The notes under the pieces were generated by a model. That model saw only the letters and a list, made by a program, of their open reading frames with translations. It was not told where the DNA came from and searched no databases. From NCBI GenBank assembly GCA_010645155.1, contig CM021322.1, positions 1,594,619 through 1,658,618 of the forward strand: 64,000 nucleotides of DNA. Direction: 5' to 3'. Both the position numbers and the translations under genes were made by a program. Below are positions 50,901-59,942 of this stretch, piece by piece; position 1 is the stretch's first letter; each line of letters opens with the position of its first letter. Origin of the DNA: Tigriopus japonicus (lineage: Eukaryota > Arthropoda > Copepoda > Harpacticoida > Harpacticidae).

Positions 50901-53900
50901 GTAAATACTAGTAAATTCAGTACTATTTTTCCTTTTCCAACACGAATGTTGAAAATGTCAATTGCAATTGTGCAGCACGTTTGAGTTTTGCATCGGGCTG
51001 ATTCGTCCATTAAATTTAACGCATAAATTAGACGTTCGTGTAATAAGCTACCGGGAAGGGGATCCAACAACGAATTTTCTACTAGTATTCTGGTGATTTT
51101 TGTTATTTACGAATTGAGGCTAATGTTATTGTACGTACAGTTAAGCAGTACTCTTACGGGTGCTGGGTCAAAGGTCAAAAGACCTTACCGCTCATCAATC
51201 CAGAGAATCCTTTCTCGTATCCCTGTATCATGACAATGGAAATGGAACTTGGAGTACTGGTCCAGATATGAGAGGTCGCTCTCTAATGGTTTTAGGGGAG
51301 GCCAAGGATGGGGAGGCCAAATGGACAAGTAACCAAAGAGTCTACCAGAACATGAACAGGCTGAATGGCGCAAGATGTAGAGTTCAAGACTACAAAAGGG
51401 ATCATTTGCTTGCAACATTAGAATGTAATATAATTCTCCATAAAAAATGAGAAGGCCAAAAAAATGCTTAATAGCAATATTGTTCAAGAATGCAAACTGA
51501 AATCCTTTTTGATAAAATAATAGCAAAGTACAGTATAGTAACTTTATTGTCTGAACACAGTACAGGTGTATGGGGAGAATGTGGTCGAATCAAATCAAAC
51601 GAGCCCTCAAAAGCTGGCTTCGAAAACGATGTGGACTCCTCTCTTAAACTTGATAAGTGACTTAGATTGTTTCAGTCCCAGTGGTAGACGGTTCCAGTCG
51701 TTAATAACCCTCTGGCTGAAGAACGAGCTTCGCGTACAAAGACGATATTTGTCCGGGTGCAGATTTCCATTTGTTGTTGAGCGAGTGTCCTTGTCATGCA
51801 TGGCGAAATTTTTGGTGAACAGATTCACACCAATTGAATCAATGCCGAACTGAACTCGGAAGCATTGGATAAGGTCCAACCGTTGCCGGCGTTTCTCCAG
51901 AGTTGGAACGCCGAGAAGAGTTAATCTTTCTGCATATGTTTTGTTCCTCATACCAACAAAGAGGCGATTGAATCGTCTTTGGACACTCTCGAGGACTGCA
52001 ACATCTTGGCTCTGTGTCGGATTCCTAACTGGAGACGAAATAACAATCTAAAAGCATTCTAGAATATATCTTCCAAGTGTGCTTTTCTTTTAGTTCGTAA
52101 AAAAGCACGTATTGTGACTTATTAATTTCTTATTGCAGAAATAACCCGCATTCAAAGTGGAGGAAAACCACCTGGCCGAGACTCAAAATTTGTGGATATT
52201 TACCACGAAAAACCAATTCGATTGACCGTAAGAGCGCTTGTTCCTGTGAAAGAACATCCAAAGGCAAGTGTAAAAAACAACGGATAGCTTATAATTTTTC
52301 TGAGTTCTGCATATTTCTATTAGAATTAGAGATGCAGGAGTAGGTTTGAAGGATCTCTTCAAAAATCTTATCGCGGGCGGATGAAAGAAGAGAAAAGGCT
52401 TGTTCGCCAACGGTATGTGGCTTGTAAGAATTCGGGCAGTGGAAGGGTTTCGCATTTTCAGACCGTCTTTATGACTTAGATGCTATGAAAAATGTCGAAT
52501 TGCAAGTTTGAACACCTTTGATTAAGATTTTGGAAAAATATGCACATTTTGTTTGCTCGTTCTTGCATGAGGAAATTTTCAACAAAAGGCCACTGTTTTT
52601 GTGTAAGTACAAGTGTACGTGATGTCACAAGCACTGATTTGTATTGTCAAACTCCAAAACCATCAAGGTGCCAAACAAAATGCCGTGTTTTGTACCTGTT
52701 TCTCTTCAATAGCAAAGGTCTTTTTTCAGTGCTTGCTATTTTTTAATTGAATGAACAAATTTTGCATATTCTTGTAAAACAGAGAGTCAATATGTCCAAA
52801 CTCGTCATTCGACATTTTTCATAGCATCTAAGTCATAAAAGCGGTGTGTAAAATGCGAAAACCCATTGCACTGACAAAATTCTTACGTTGTCGAACAAGC
52901 CTTTTCTCTTCTTTCATCCCACGAATAAACGACATGAAAAAACGATAAGATTTTTGAAGAGATCACTCAAACCTCCCCCGGCATTTGCCATTGCATTATC
53001 AGAATGTCAGTGCCAAACATGACTTCAAGTACCAAAACACTTTGACATCTTGATTTCTCAAGACGAATTATTTCAGCGCACTAAATGTTCCCTTGAATTT
53101 TCATGTAGTAACTAGGCCGTAAGTGGTATTTTGTAATACAGGGTCGGCAGCCCAAGTGTAGATCCTTTTAGACCATCATAATTCTTGTATTTTTCGAAAG
53201 ATTGTTTTCGAAAATGCAGTTTAACAATTCCCATGTATTAAGGAATATAATTTGTTTCGTGCATATCTCTGTCTGGAGCCCTTGGGCATGGATGAGATCA
53301 TGACATCAGGGAAGTAATTGGGACAGTTGGCACAGAGCCTTGCATTTGTGCCTCAAAGGGAGGAGAGCTGAATTACGGGTTGGTGTGGATTGTTTGGAAT
53401 CCCAACATGTCTTACGTTTAAGGAAAAGCCAAAAAAAGAAGTCCATAAGCGTCAAGTAAACCTGGGCCCGTATTCTCAACTCGTTCTCGGTACTTGAAGT
53501 CGTACTTCTATGGAGTAACTTCGCTCTTGAAGTCCTACTTCAAGCACCAAGTACGAGTTGAGAATACGGGCCCTGAAACGGACACTGGTTATGGACTAAA
53601 AACGCCAAAATCCACACTTAGGCCGCCAACCCTGTATATCCTTCGTTGAGTCATCCTTGGACAAATACCGACCATGACCATTACGTGACAGTTACCACCA
53701 TGACACATTTGCATGTTCAAATTAATGAGAAAAAAAGTTTCAATTAAAAACTCTTTAGATCCTATATATGATTCAATATACAATGGCTTAAGTATGTACT
53801 ATGACATAAAATAATATTCTTTGGTGCAAGAAATTGAAAGACCTGATAAAACTTTTTAGAGCTACAATACGTTTGTCTAAATTTTTGGATTAAATTTTGG

Positions 53901-55886
53901 AAAACGTGCAAAACTTGGCAGATTTGTTTACGCTTTAATCCCATAATTTTTTTGCCTCATTGTCTGATTGGACCCAAGGTATATTTTGAAAGTAATTCAG
54001 GCTCGAGCCATCCTTGAGGTAGTATATTGATGACTGTCACGTCGGTGTTCCCCTAATAAACGCTTTCCAAGGTATCTATAGCCTATAGTTTGAGTACGGC
54101 ACAATCACCCAAAAAATACGGCCATAAAAACGAGCCCAAAATATTTTGGATCAAAAAGAAGAGTAACAATTTTGACCTTAAACCAAATTGAAAGATTTCG
54201 AGCCAAAACCCCGATTTCGAGCTTCAAATTGATCACAAAATAAGTTACCAAATCATTACAAGAAAAAGAAAAAAAGTTTTTTTTTAGATTTTTCCTTGCA
54301 ATCTAACTCTTTAGAAACTTATCAACGGAAAAACATCTCTAACAATCGGAATGAGGTAACTCATTCCCGAATTTCTGGATAAAATAAAAAAAAACATAAA
54401 AAGTTTGTTTTTTACAGAAATGTAATATATTCTCAGTATTTTTCGACAAATGTGATTTCATCTTGCTTGCAATGAATACAAAGATAGACTAGACAAACAA
54501 AAGAAAGAAACTACTTAGAATAAGGATTCATTTCAATTAAGTCAATGGCATCATGATGTATTCTTCCATTTTGCAGTTCAATTTCGTGGGAAAACTTTTG
54601 GGCCCCAAAGGCAACTCAATGAAAAGACTTCAAGAAGACACTTTAACCAAAATGGCCGTGTTGGGTCGAGGGTCCATGCGAAATAAGCAACAGGTAACTA
54701 ATAACTTATTCCAAACATTTCGTAACTAATAACTTATTCCAAACAGTTTGGTAACTAATAACTTATTCCAAACAGTTTGGTAACTAATAACTTATTTCAT
54801 ACAGTTTGGTAGCTAAGTAATAACTTATTCCAAACAGTTTCACCCGCGGGTACAGAAAGTATTTCCAATAACGATTGCGATTTCACCATAGGAAGAGGAT
54901 CTCCGCAACTCAAATGATCCGAAATATTCGCATCTCAGTGAAGATTTGCACGTCGAGATCACCGCCTTTGCTCCGCCCTCCGAGGCCCATGCTCGGGTAG
55001 CATACGCGCTAACTGAAGTTCGCAAATACCTCATCCCAGACTCCAACGACGAGATTCGCCAGAAACAAATGCGCGAAATGGAACTGATCAACATCCAACA
55101 CGGGTCTAGTGGCGATTCCAGTGAAGAAAATGCCAGTAGCGGGGAAGGTCTGTCACCTCCACCCTCCAATCGACAGAAGAGCGGATCACAAGGCTCCCCT
55201 AATATGTTGGTGGTTCGAGGTCTCATGCAACACTCGCCTCAACACCAACAATCACCACAAGCACAACAATCGTCACAATCGCATAACCAACTACAACATC
55301 ACAACTCTTGTAAAATGGTCTTGAGTGGTCAAAATGGACGTCTCGGTCAGATCATCCGATCAAGTGGTGGAGGTGGAGGCGGCGGCGGTGGAGGAGGAAT
55401 GAATTCAAGTTGCAATATGGGTAATCGTCTTAATGCAAATAAGGTCTTGAGCATCTTAGACCGCATTCGACATGGCGGAAGTGGAAGTCCCGATTTTGTC
55501 CAGTCGCATCATAAATCTGGTTCACCCTCAAATGCAGATACTTTAAGCGGAGGGGGGCACATATCAGCATTGTCACCGGCTTCCTTTGTCGACGCCATCA
55601 ATTTGGTTGAAGAAACTGGGTAAATATAAAAGCACAATGGGTGTTAAAATAACGCTTGAATTACCAGACGATCAATCTGAGTTCAACTATTCCAGGCTGT
55701 GCTACGAGGATCTTGAGAACAGTGAAATACTTTGCGGCAAAAGTAAGCCATTGTTGCTGGAAAGGATTGCTTTGGAACGGAATAGCCCACTTAATTATTT
55801 TCCTCTGCTTTTCAGGTCTCAAATCGTCGTCAATAACCAGAAATCGGTTGCGAATGCAAATATCTCCTTACCCCAGACCTAAATAA
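26120..55886 (+). CDS. KHDRBS/Sam68-like STAR-family RNA-binding protein
   Basis: STAR proteins bind UA-rich RNA in the nucleus and control splicing and RNA metabolism (known). Exons 26120-26531, 52139-52263, 54577-54693, 54892-55619, 55696-55742 and 55816-55886 join to exactly 500 codons (499 residues). Residues ~95-140 are the Qua1 dimerisation segment ([18 protein letters not shown]). KH follows at ~155-275, including [37 protein letters not shown] with the GPKG loop at 188-191, and [15 protein letters not shown]. Qua2-like [11 protein letters not shown] lies at ~274-284. The tail is Ser/Gln/His-rich with an 11-glycine run (377-387). Intron 1 is 25.6 kb; intron 2 has a GC donor (AAG|GCAAGT). 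If the last two introns are retained, the frame ends at TAA 55621-55623 (461 residues). ORFs after 55696 end ISPYPRPK. Closest named relatives are vertebrate KHDRBS1-3 and Drosophila qkr58E/kep1; orthology to one of these is not decided. Confidence 0.9.
29899..29945. repeat. (TCA)n microsatellite
   Basis: An uninterrupted run of about 15-16 TCA/ATC units in the large intron of the KHDRBS-like gene. Confidence 0.95.
37931..38151. repeat. Left copy of 221-bp duplication at assembly gap
   Basis: The sequence from 37931 to 38151 reappears at 38231-38451 with two mismatches seen by eye (an A/G at about 38017 versus 38317 and G/C at about 38144 versus 38444). Copy 1 ends exactly at the first N and copy 2 starts exactly after the last N. 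This fits two contig ends that overlap but were not merged. Confidence 0.9.
38152..38230. other. Assembly gap (79 N)
   Basis: A run of 79 undetermined bases flanked by duplicated sequence. The gap is probably not real DNA of that length. It lies within the large intron, so no coding sequence is affected. Confidence 0.98.
38231..38451. repeat. Right copy of 221-bp duplication at assembly gap
   Basis: Near-identical to 37931-38151; see that entry. Allelic or overlapping contig ends are the simplest explanation. Confidence 0.9.
39240..40793 (+). pseudogene. Iduronate-2-sulfatase-like pseudogene, intronless
   Basis: Iduronate-2-sulfatase removes 2-sulfate from heparan/dermatan sulfate in lysosomes (known). 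Blocks of the family appear in order on the plus strand, in changing frames: [13 protein letters not shown]...CYG (39259-39326), CTSSR in place of the catalytic CxPSR (39379-39393), [16 protein letters not shown] then NIFHG (39458-39532), CFYNAVS and STIMVF (40113-40158), [17 protein letters not shown] (~40198-40250), [18 protein letters not shown] (~40353-40408) and [16 protein letters not shown] (40585-40632). Stops (for example near 40176 and at 40436-40438), frameshifts and a missing TSDHG metal motif make it dead. The parts run together over 1.55 kb without intron-like gaps, so it looks like a retrocopy. It sits in the sense orientation inside the KHDRBS-like intron. Each block alone is short; their order is the real support. 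Confidence 0.7.
40794..46608. other. Intron sequence, no supported gene
   Basis: AT-rich, with poly-A and poly-T runs and only short open frames. 43226-43489 and 44264-44566 have protein-like composition but no recognised motif, and the latter has no ATG. Nothing here was accepted as an exon. Confidence 0.5.
46609..47169 (+). CDS. Doubtful 186-codon open frame, unknown
   Basis: It starts with an ATG and ends 11 bases inside the 3' end of the opposite-strand zinc-finger gene. It has two hydrophobic stretches ([19 protein letters not shown] and [13 protein letters not shown]) but no family I recognise. Its length is at the upper edge of what chance gives in 64 kb of such DNA. It may simply be the reverse strand of the zinc-finger gene's 3' UTR. 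Confidence 0.15.
   Translation: MIILKNYSETKGRIFAQTKLTKPENNLNAFIQYYYLLLMNIVQHRVEYLKWDSDLEHGCFTHPVCRGFGSYLLYVSTRPSKGLVEHFPRPQICFAFLVAVSFITGSMMMLCGHGTFSCRKQYGEQYKKWHNHESALLIRKNMYYSYYKTEGGEKSNIQLTMLLQKSSSTDLLLVMVLIMFVLISKQ
47159..48973 (-). CDS. C2H2 zinc-finger protein, eight fingers, single exon
   Basis: An intact 605-codon frame from ATG 48973 to TAG 47159-47161 gives 604 residues. An earlier in-frame start at 49015 would use TTG, so it was rejected. A basic nuclear-localisation-like SPKKRKF is at 57-63. Fingers 1-5 run from ~116 to 250 (ICGEC...H...H, FQCEYC, KQCSQC, FPCSAC, IKCTEC). Fingers 6-8 run from ~304 to 390 (YKCQFC, VQCQQC, FHCELC). Each has C-x2-C-x12-H-x4-H, unlike the x3-5 variety of KRAB/Kruppel arrays, and most lack the TGEKP linker. 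The C-terminal ~200 residues are Ser/Thr/Asn-rich and end in an acidic tail, possibly an activation region (inference). The gene lies antisense in the first large intron of the KHDRBS-like gene. DNA or RNA binding is expected; the target is unknown and I do not recognise an orthologue. Confidence 0.88.
   Translation of the reverse strand: MTNMNGNSQTVFITTTAVPSSAPFIPVAHHPMGPVTLMNVASSAAATPIASILSSLSPKKRKFEDDSALMEPGSPNGKNSGGASSKRRWRFSEGDDHDEVEKRAIANSRITTDGRHICGECGNSLANSWGLDAHIKTVHGRKTFQCEYCDKAFKRRDHLVNHTNSIHTGRKQCSQCGLVCKGKEGLLQHIKDAHPSENTTFPCSACGKRFTSDANTRLHFRQCHAQIKCTECHTLCTGTEGLKTHVQAFHQDSQSNGASTNGGVLVTSVPEQPVAPVSVAKPVTTATLVIPNKRVETVKGELVYKCQFCSGAFIHKTSLEQHIQSFHVEVQCQQCGSQFIGHESMAEHVKEAHQPNTIMYNEYQVCFHCELCNITFNRRSQYDEHFLSYHVSRNANAKHNTGSFTAPESASSRTKYSTVFEPKRQQHNNELYDSIFPPNVVNGHHGSTNNNKPGNSVGLPSVGVNNPIGEGGTTTVVTSAFGTNASNPATSNQFFHDNDDGIFTTALSSEQAINGTQPTPPSNTPIITTLSTQNGADSFYNDLSSETNVSEAISHIFMANGNDDLFNNSSDEGKLENGLNHTPSSGVEEEPQYQLLELGEPLTA
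48974..52138. other. Upstream region of the zinc-finger gene and intron remainder
   Basis: From ~49400 to 50300 the DNA is clearly richer in G+C and CpG than its surroundings, with many overlapping short frames. This is the expected place for the promoter and 5' UTR of the minus-strand zinc-finger gene (inference). No TATA box or exon could be defended. A LINE fragment occupies 51570-52045. Confidence 0.4.
51570..52045 (-). pseudogene. LINE reverse transcriptase C-terminal fragment
   Basis: Reading 52045 to 51607 on the minus strand gives [39 protein letters not shown] and, near the end, [18 protein letters not shown]. This is the typical tail of CR1/jockey-like LINE proteins. The fragment has neither the RT catalytic core nor a start. 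It differs from the copy at 6442-7026, so two LINE families or lineages are present. It lies only ~90 bases from the second KHDRBS-like exon. Confidence 0.8.
53464..53573. repeat. 110-bp hairpin (MITE-like)
   Basis: GGGCCCGTATTCTCAACTCG (53464-53483) and its complement (ending 53573) are perfect. The inner ~30 bases of each arm (TACTTGAAGT-type) also pair with few mismatches. The whole segment is nearly self-complementary, with no clear target duplication. Confidence 0.8.
54694..54840. repeat. Intronic tandem repeat with repeated splice-donor sequence
   Basis: About 4.7 copies of a ~29-30 base unit (GTAACTAATAACTTATTCCA followed by AACAGTTTG) fill most of the 198-base intron between two KH exons. 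The first unit starts at the donor itself (CAG|GTAACT), so the donor hexamer recurs in each unit. Confidence 0.85.
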
Positions 55887-55887
55887 A
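55882..55887 (+). terminator. AATAAA overlapping the KHDRBS-like stop codon
   Basis: AATAAA lies across the spliced-form stop codon (TAA 55884-55886). It may be the polyadenylation signal or coincidence; other A-rich candidates lie at ~56577. Confidence 0.25.
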
Positions 55888-57055
55888 GAGAAGACACTCA
55901 TTTTTCTGTAGTTCACGATTTCCAATTCAAGGATGACTGCATCACTTTACAATTTCCATTCACTTCCATTGCCCAACCATTGAAACGATGTTTTTATGGC
56001 CAATCAAGTTAACTGACTTCTTGGTGGCGTCAAAATTCATCTACTTTCTAGGACTATAAACTTCTCCCTCATAGGACGTCAGCCAATCCATCGATCAACC
56101 ATTCATTCATTCATTCTACCAATTCTCTGCCTAACACATCTCTCATACCCTAATTTCCTGTTGCTTAAATTCTTGTTCATTCACACTTTAATCGCTAAAG
56201 TCAATTCTTAGCATTTACGTCGTCGTCCTCTCAGTTTGTTAGATTACAAAACGGCAAAATTTGACCCCCTTTCTAAAAGCTAAGCATGATCATTGATCAA
56301 TAATGTAACTCTTCGAATAAGTATGAAAAAAGTGCGTAAACGCCCGAGATTGCGAGATACAACTTTAAACATATTCCTACTGCTTGAGATTGAGATTGTG
56401 CGAAGGAAATACTGGCATCTTTACGATCTTTACCCTTCGTAACTGATGTACTCAGATTCTCTCAACCCAGTTTTTTTCTCCATTTCGGGAACTAATCTTT
56501 TCAACAACCGATAGAAGTTAACACAATCCGTATGTAAATACACACAATTTCATAATATTGCATCATAATCCAAACAAATAAAATGCAAGCAAAAAGGCTC
56601 TATGCACGTTTTTCTTTAAGACATTTTGAAGAATTATAGAATGTTATCAGATTGCATTAGCTTAACTGTGAGGATTTGAACTATTTGGGAGGTATCTAAA
56701 ACCACTGTTACTTGAGGATAACCTGATAATCCCAAAGGATTTAGTTGGTGAATAGAAATACGTACAAAATCAGAAAATAATCTGCCTCACAATACCGAGA
56801 TGTATTTCACAGATAAGTTTTTCTTCAAAAAGTGAACAATTTTCACCACACGACAAGAACTCAATTTGATAGACAAACGAGGTAAAATCAAAACGGAACT
56901 ATAAATTAGGAGCACATGCTATCATAAAATACATGGTTCAAAAGCATATGATCTAAATTGATAATAAATGGCCCATTGAAAAATAATGAGTGTTCACTTG
57001 TCCAATTATGATAGAATATCACAACAAACATCTAATTTGTACCTTCATGTTAAAA
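55887..57055. other. Convergent intergenic spacer
   Basis: AT-rich 3' flank shared by the plus-strand KHDRBS-like gene and the minus-strand 7TM gene. It contains AATAAA at 56577-56582 and no supported coding region. Confidence 0.5.
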
Positions 57056-58039
57056 TTAACAAGGGAAGATCTTGGGCTCATTCCATCTTTTCATATTCAA
57101 ACTATTCAAAGGTTTAAGATATGGCTGAATGGCTCTCAAGATAGATCGAAGTCCGTTGTTCAAATATTTGTCATGAATTAGAAGAAGTAGTGGGATTACA
57201 ACGCACCCAATGAAAGGCAAGAGAAATAAGGCCAAAATCAAGGTAAATGACAAATTTGGAGAATTCCAGATATGATTGGTATCCCAGCGACGGAGAAGAG
57301 CCTCTGGAATTGCTCCCAATATCAGGATCACGGCAGCAAACTCTGCTACAGAGAGTGGATCCGGCATTCGAAATCTTTTCGAGACAAAATTCCTCTTGGA
57401 CTCCGTGGAAGTGTTGTTAACATCTCTGACTCGGGCAATTCCATGGGCGATCAACATTAGGAAAAATAACAAAACGATTATTCCTCGTCTTATTTGCGGG
57501 ATAATATCCGGCCTTTTTTCAGAAAATTGACCTAAACAGACGAAGTATCTTGGAGTATAGCCTTCTTCTAACATAAGTATTGCCCCCAGGATCACAAAGG
57601 CGATATAAAGGTTCAGAACCGTGAAGAAAGTCACCATGAAGTCATCGTTGATTATGCCCATGTTTCTCCACACCACGCTGTATAAAAGTCTCAGAACAAC
57701 CGCTTCTAGAGCAAAAAGAACGTTTCCGAATTGTTTTAGTTCATGCCAGACGGAAAATATATAACAAGGGTACTCAGAAAATGGCCCCCAATAAATCCGA
57801 ATCGCCATGAATGTTAGGGCAAAATTATTGTTGAGGCAATCCACCATGAGAAATCGGCTATAGAGCAAACGGACAACTGTGCAGAATTGATCATTTCTGG
57901 TTCCAACAATGTTTCCAATCACTAGAAAATTTCCGATGAATATGATGGACAGCCAAAAAAACGTAGTGGCTCCCAAGTTGGAGAATCTTGAGAATGCCTC
58001 ATGAAATGCATCTTCAGAGGTGTTTGAGGGGGTTTCCAT
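57056..58039 (-). CDS. Seven-transmembrane receptor-like protein, unclassified
   Basis: A single-exon 327-residue protein, ATG 58039 to TAA 57056-57058. Hydrophobic spans are at ~24-46 (IIFIGNFLVIGNIVG, with a GN typical of TM1 in rhodopsin-like receptors), 55-82, 92-124, 133-156, 184-203, 230-248 and 263-290. A short extracellular-type N terminus carries NTS at 6-8. Cys92 at the start of TM3 and Cys168 in the second outer loop (RYFVCLG) match the disulfide pair of GPCRs. The DRY motif is absent (LRLLYSVVW at the end of TM3), and so is NPxxY. A paralogue lies at 63076-64000, same strand. Both could be chemosensory or lineage-specific receptors (inference). I do not recognise a named family. 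Confidence 0.72.
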   Translation of the reverse strand: METPSNTSEDAFHEAFSRFSNLGATTFFWLSIIFIGNFLVIGNIVGTRNDQFCTVVRLLYSRFLMVDCLNNNFALTFMAIRIYWGPFSEYPCYIFSVWHELKQFGNVLFALEAVVLRLLYSVVWRNMGIINDDFMVTFFTVLNLYIAFVILGAILMLEEGYTPRYFVCLGQFSEKRPDIIPQIRRGIIVLLFFLMLIAHGIARVRDVNNTSTESKRNFVSKRFRMPDPLSVAEFAAVILILGAIPEALLRRWDTNHIWNSPNLSFTLILALFLLPFIGCVVIPLLLLIHDKYLNNGLRSILRAIQPYLKPLNSLNMKRWNEPKIFPC

Positions 58040-58420
58040 GACACGTTCACTTCATCAAGCTGCTGAACAAGAGCCAGTGTATTTTCCAACAACTTTTTGG
58101 CTATTCAAGGTTTTCTTTTGTACTGATCATGTAGATTTCTAGTTCACTGTCCATTGACCATATTTGGTTGCATGGTAACCTTGGCATTCAAAGCAGACAG
58201 AGCCCTCAGTCTCAGAAATTCGGATGTAATGATGCATTGAAAGCTCCATTTACTAAACCTTTCGTCAATCAAAATTTGTATCCTTTCGATATTGAGCAAT
58301 TCCAGAGAAGCCTGAAATTACATGCTTGACGTCGACGTTGAAAAATATGAAAGCAACGATTCTTGTGCAAAAAGAAAAGGTCTTCATTTTTTCGCATATT
58401 GTATCATCCGAGGCGTTCTA

Positions 58421-59706
58421 CGGGGAGGGGCAGAAGTATCCAGACAAAACTTGGATGACGTATATCTCCTGAAGCAAGAGAAATATTTTTATTTCCCGCG
58501 TTTTTCTGGTTTGACAAAAAACCGGTTTTGAATGTTTGTTAATTTTTTTTGTTTAAATCCGGAAATATGAAGCCCCAGGAACAAAAGCGTAAAGTGATTG
58601 CTGAATTGCTCTCGACCGGCAACGACGCGACGCCAGAGCCATTATCAAGTCAACCAAGTACCCCAGGGCCACCGTCTACGAGGTCGTGAAGAGGCTGCAG
58701 TCTGGCCGGGGGACAGGCCACGCCCCCTGCGGCCCACACAGGGCAAAAAGCGGACCCCCAGGTTCTTGGCAGGTCTGAGGAGGTCCATCGAGGCCAACCC
58801 AGCTGTGTCCATATCGGCCCACGCAGCCAGGTGGTCTGTGAGCAAGAGGACTGTGGCCAGGGCCGTCAAGGAGGACCTGAACTTGACCTCCTACGTCAGA
58901 GGCAGACGCCACCTTCTTACCAAGAAGATGAAGGCCACCAGGCTTGAGAGGGGCAAGAAGTTGCGCAGAATCTGCAAGGTCAATCCAAGGACGGTGAGAT
59001 TTTTCTCAGATGAGTCAATCTTCACGGTGGATGGCACGTACAACCCCCAGAACAACAAATGGCTTGCCGAGAACAGAACCGTTGTGCCTCCCATCATGAA
59101 GACAAAGAATCCTGCCAAGATTATGGTCTTTGGCCTCATCAGCAGCGACGGGAAGGTGATGCCAGCCCATGTCTTCCCTCCCAAATTCAGGCTCAACGCC
59201 GCCGGGTACGTGGAGCTTCTAAGGAAGGTCGGGATGCCCTGGGTGGCAACCTTGTACCCACCAGGAACCAAATTCATGTGGATCCAGGACTCTGCTCCGT
59301 GTCATGTGTCCAATGTTTCCATGAACTTTTTGAACACCAAATTTGACGTAGTGGTCAAGAAACACGAGTGGCCTTCAAACAGCCCTGACCTCAACCCATG
59401 CGACTTCTAGTTGTGGTCCGAGCTGAAGAGGAAGGTCAATAAGATGCCCCACAACAGCCTGGCGTCTCTGAAGTCGTCGGTGAAGCGGAACATGGCCTCC
59501 TTCTCCACGGCCGAGGTCGCCAAAGCCTGCTCGGCCTTTGTCGGCCGCTTGGACGCCCTCATTAAGGCCAACAGTGACAATATTGAATAAAAATGTTCTT
59601 AATTGTTGTCCAAACTTTTTTTGTTAAATACACAATTGGCTAAAAATAGCTCTTGATGCTGTAAATTATGTTCAAAGTTTTGTCCGGATACTTCTGCCCC
59701 ACTCTG
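58421..59706 (+). mobile_element. Tc1/mariner element (DD37D type), inactive
   Basis: Terminal inverted repeats GGGGCAGAAGTATCC-GACA (58427-58450 and 59677-59700, one mismatch over the shared 24 bases) extend outward less perfectly to a TA on each side (58419-58420, 59707-59708), as expected for this superfamily. Length is 1286 bp. It carries one broken transposase gene and has inserted between the two 7TM genes, ~380 bp upstream of the first. Confidence 0.93.
58567..59590 (+). pseudogene. Mariner-family transposase, broken
   Basis: The reading starts at ATG 58567 (KPQEQKRKVIAELL) and moves to a second frame by ~58629 (IIKSTKYPRATVYEVVKRLQ, a helix-turn-helix segment). It reaches a third frame by ~58725 that stays open to TAG 59408-59410, then continues in the same frame to TAA 59588-59590. 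The catalytic triad is visible: FFSDESIF, WIQDSAPCH and NSPDLNPCDF, with 37 residues between the second and third Asp. DD37D is the spacing of the maT-like branch (established). Two frameshifts and one stop inside the last catalytic block make this copy dead. Confidence 0.9.
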
Positions 59707-59942
59707 TAAAACTTGTTGCACATTTCTAAGCACAGCATCTTAACTTCCATAAATCAAACCAACAAAAAAAACAGTTTCATAACACGCATGTCAGCTTTCT
59801 TACAATGTCTTATATCTTTATGAATTTAGTCAAGTTGAGTTATGGTGCAAATAAACTTAATTCTTTCCGTAAGTTTTTGGCGACCTCTATGATATCTCTT
59901 CTTCTGAAAGCTGGATTGGTGAAACGCTTTGTTGAGATATTA

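Noticed and set aside
58322..58531. Short frame across the left end of the mariner element
   Set aside because: It crosses the transposon boundary and mixes unrelated DNA.
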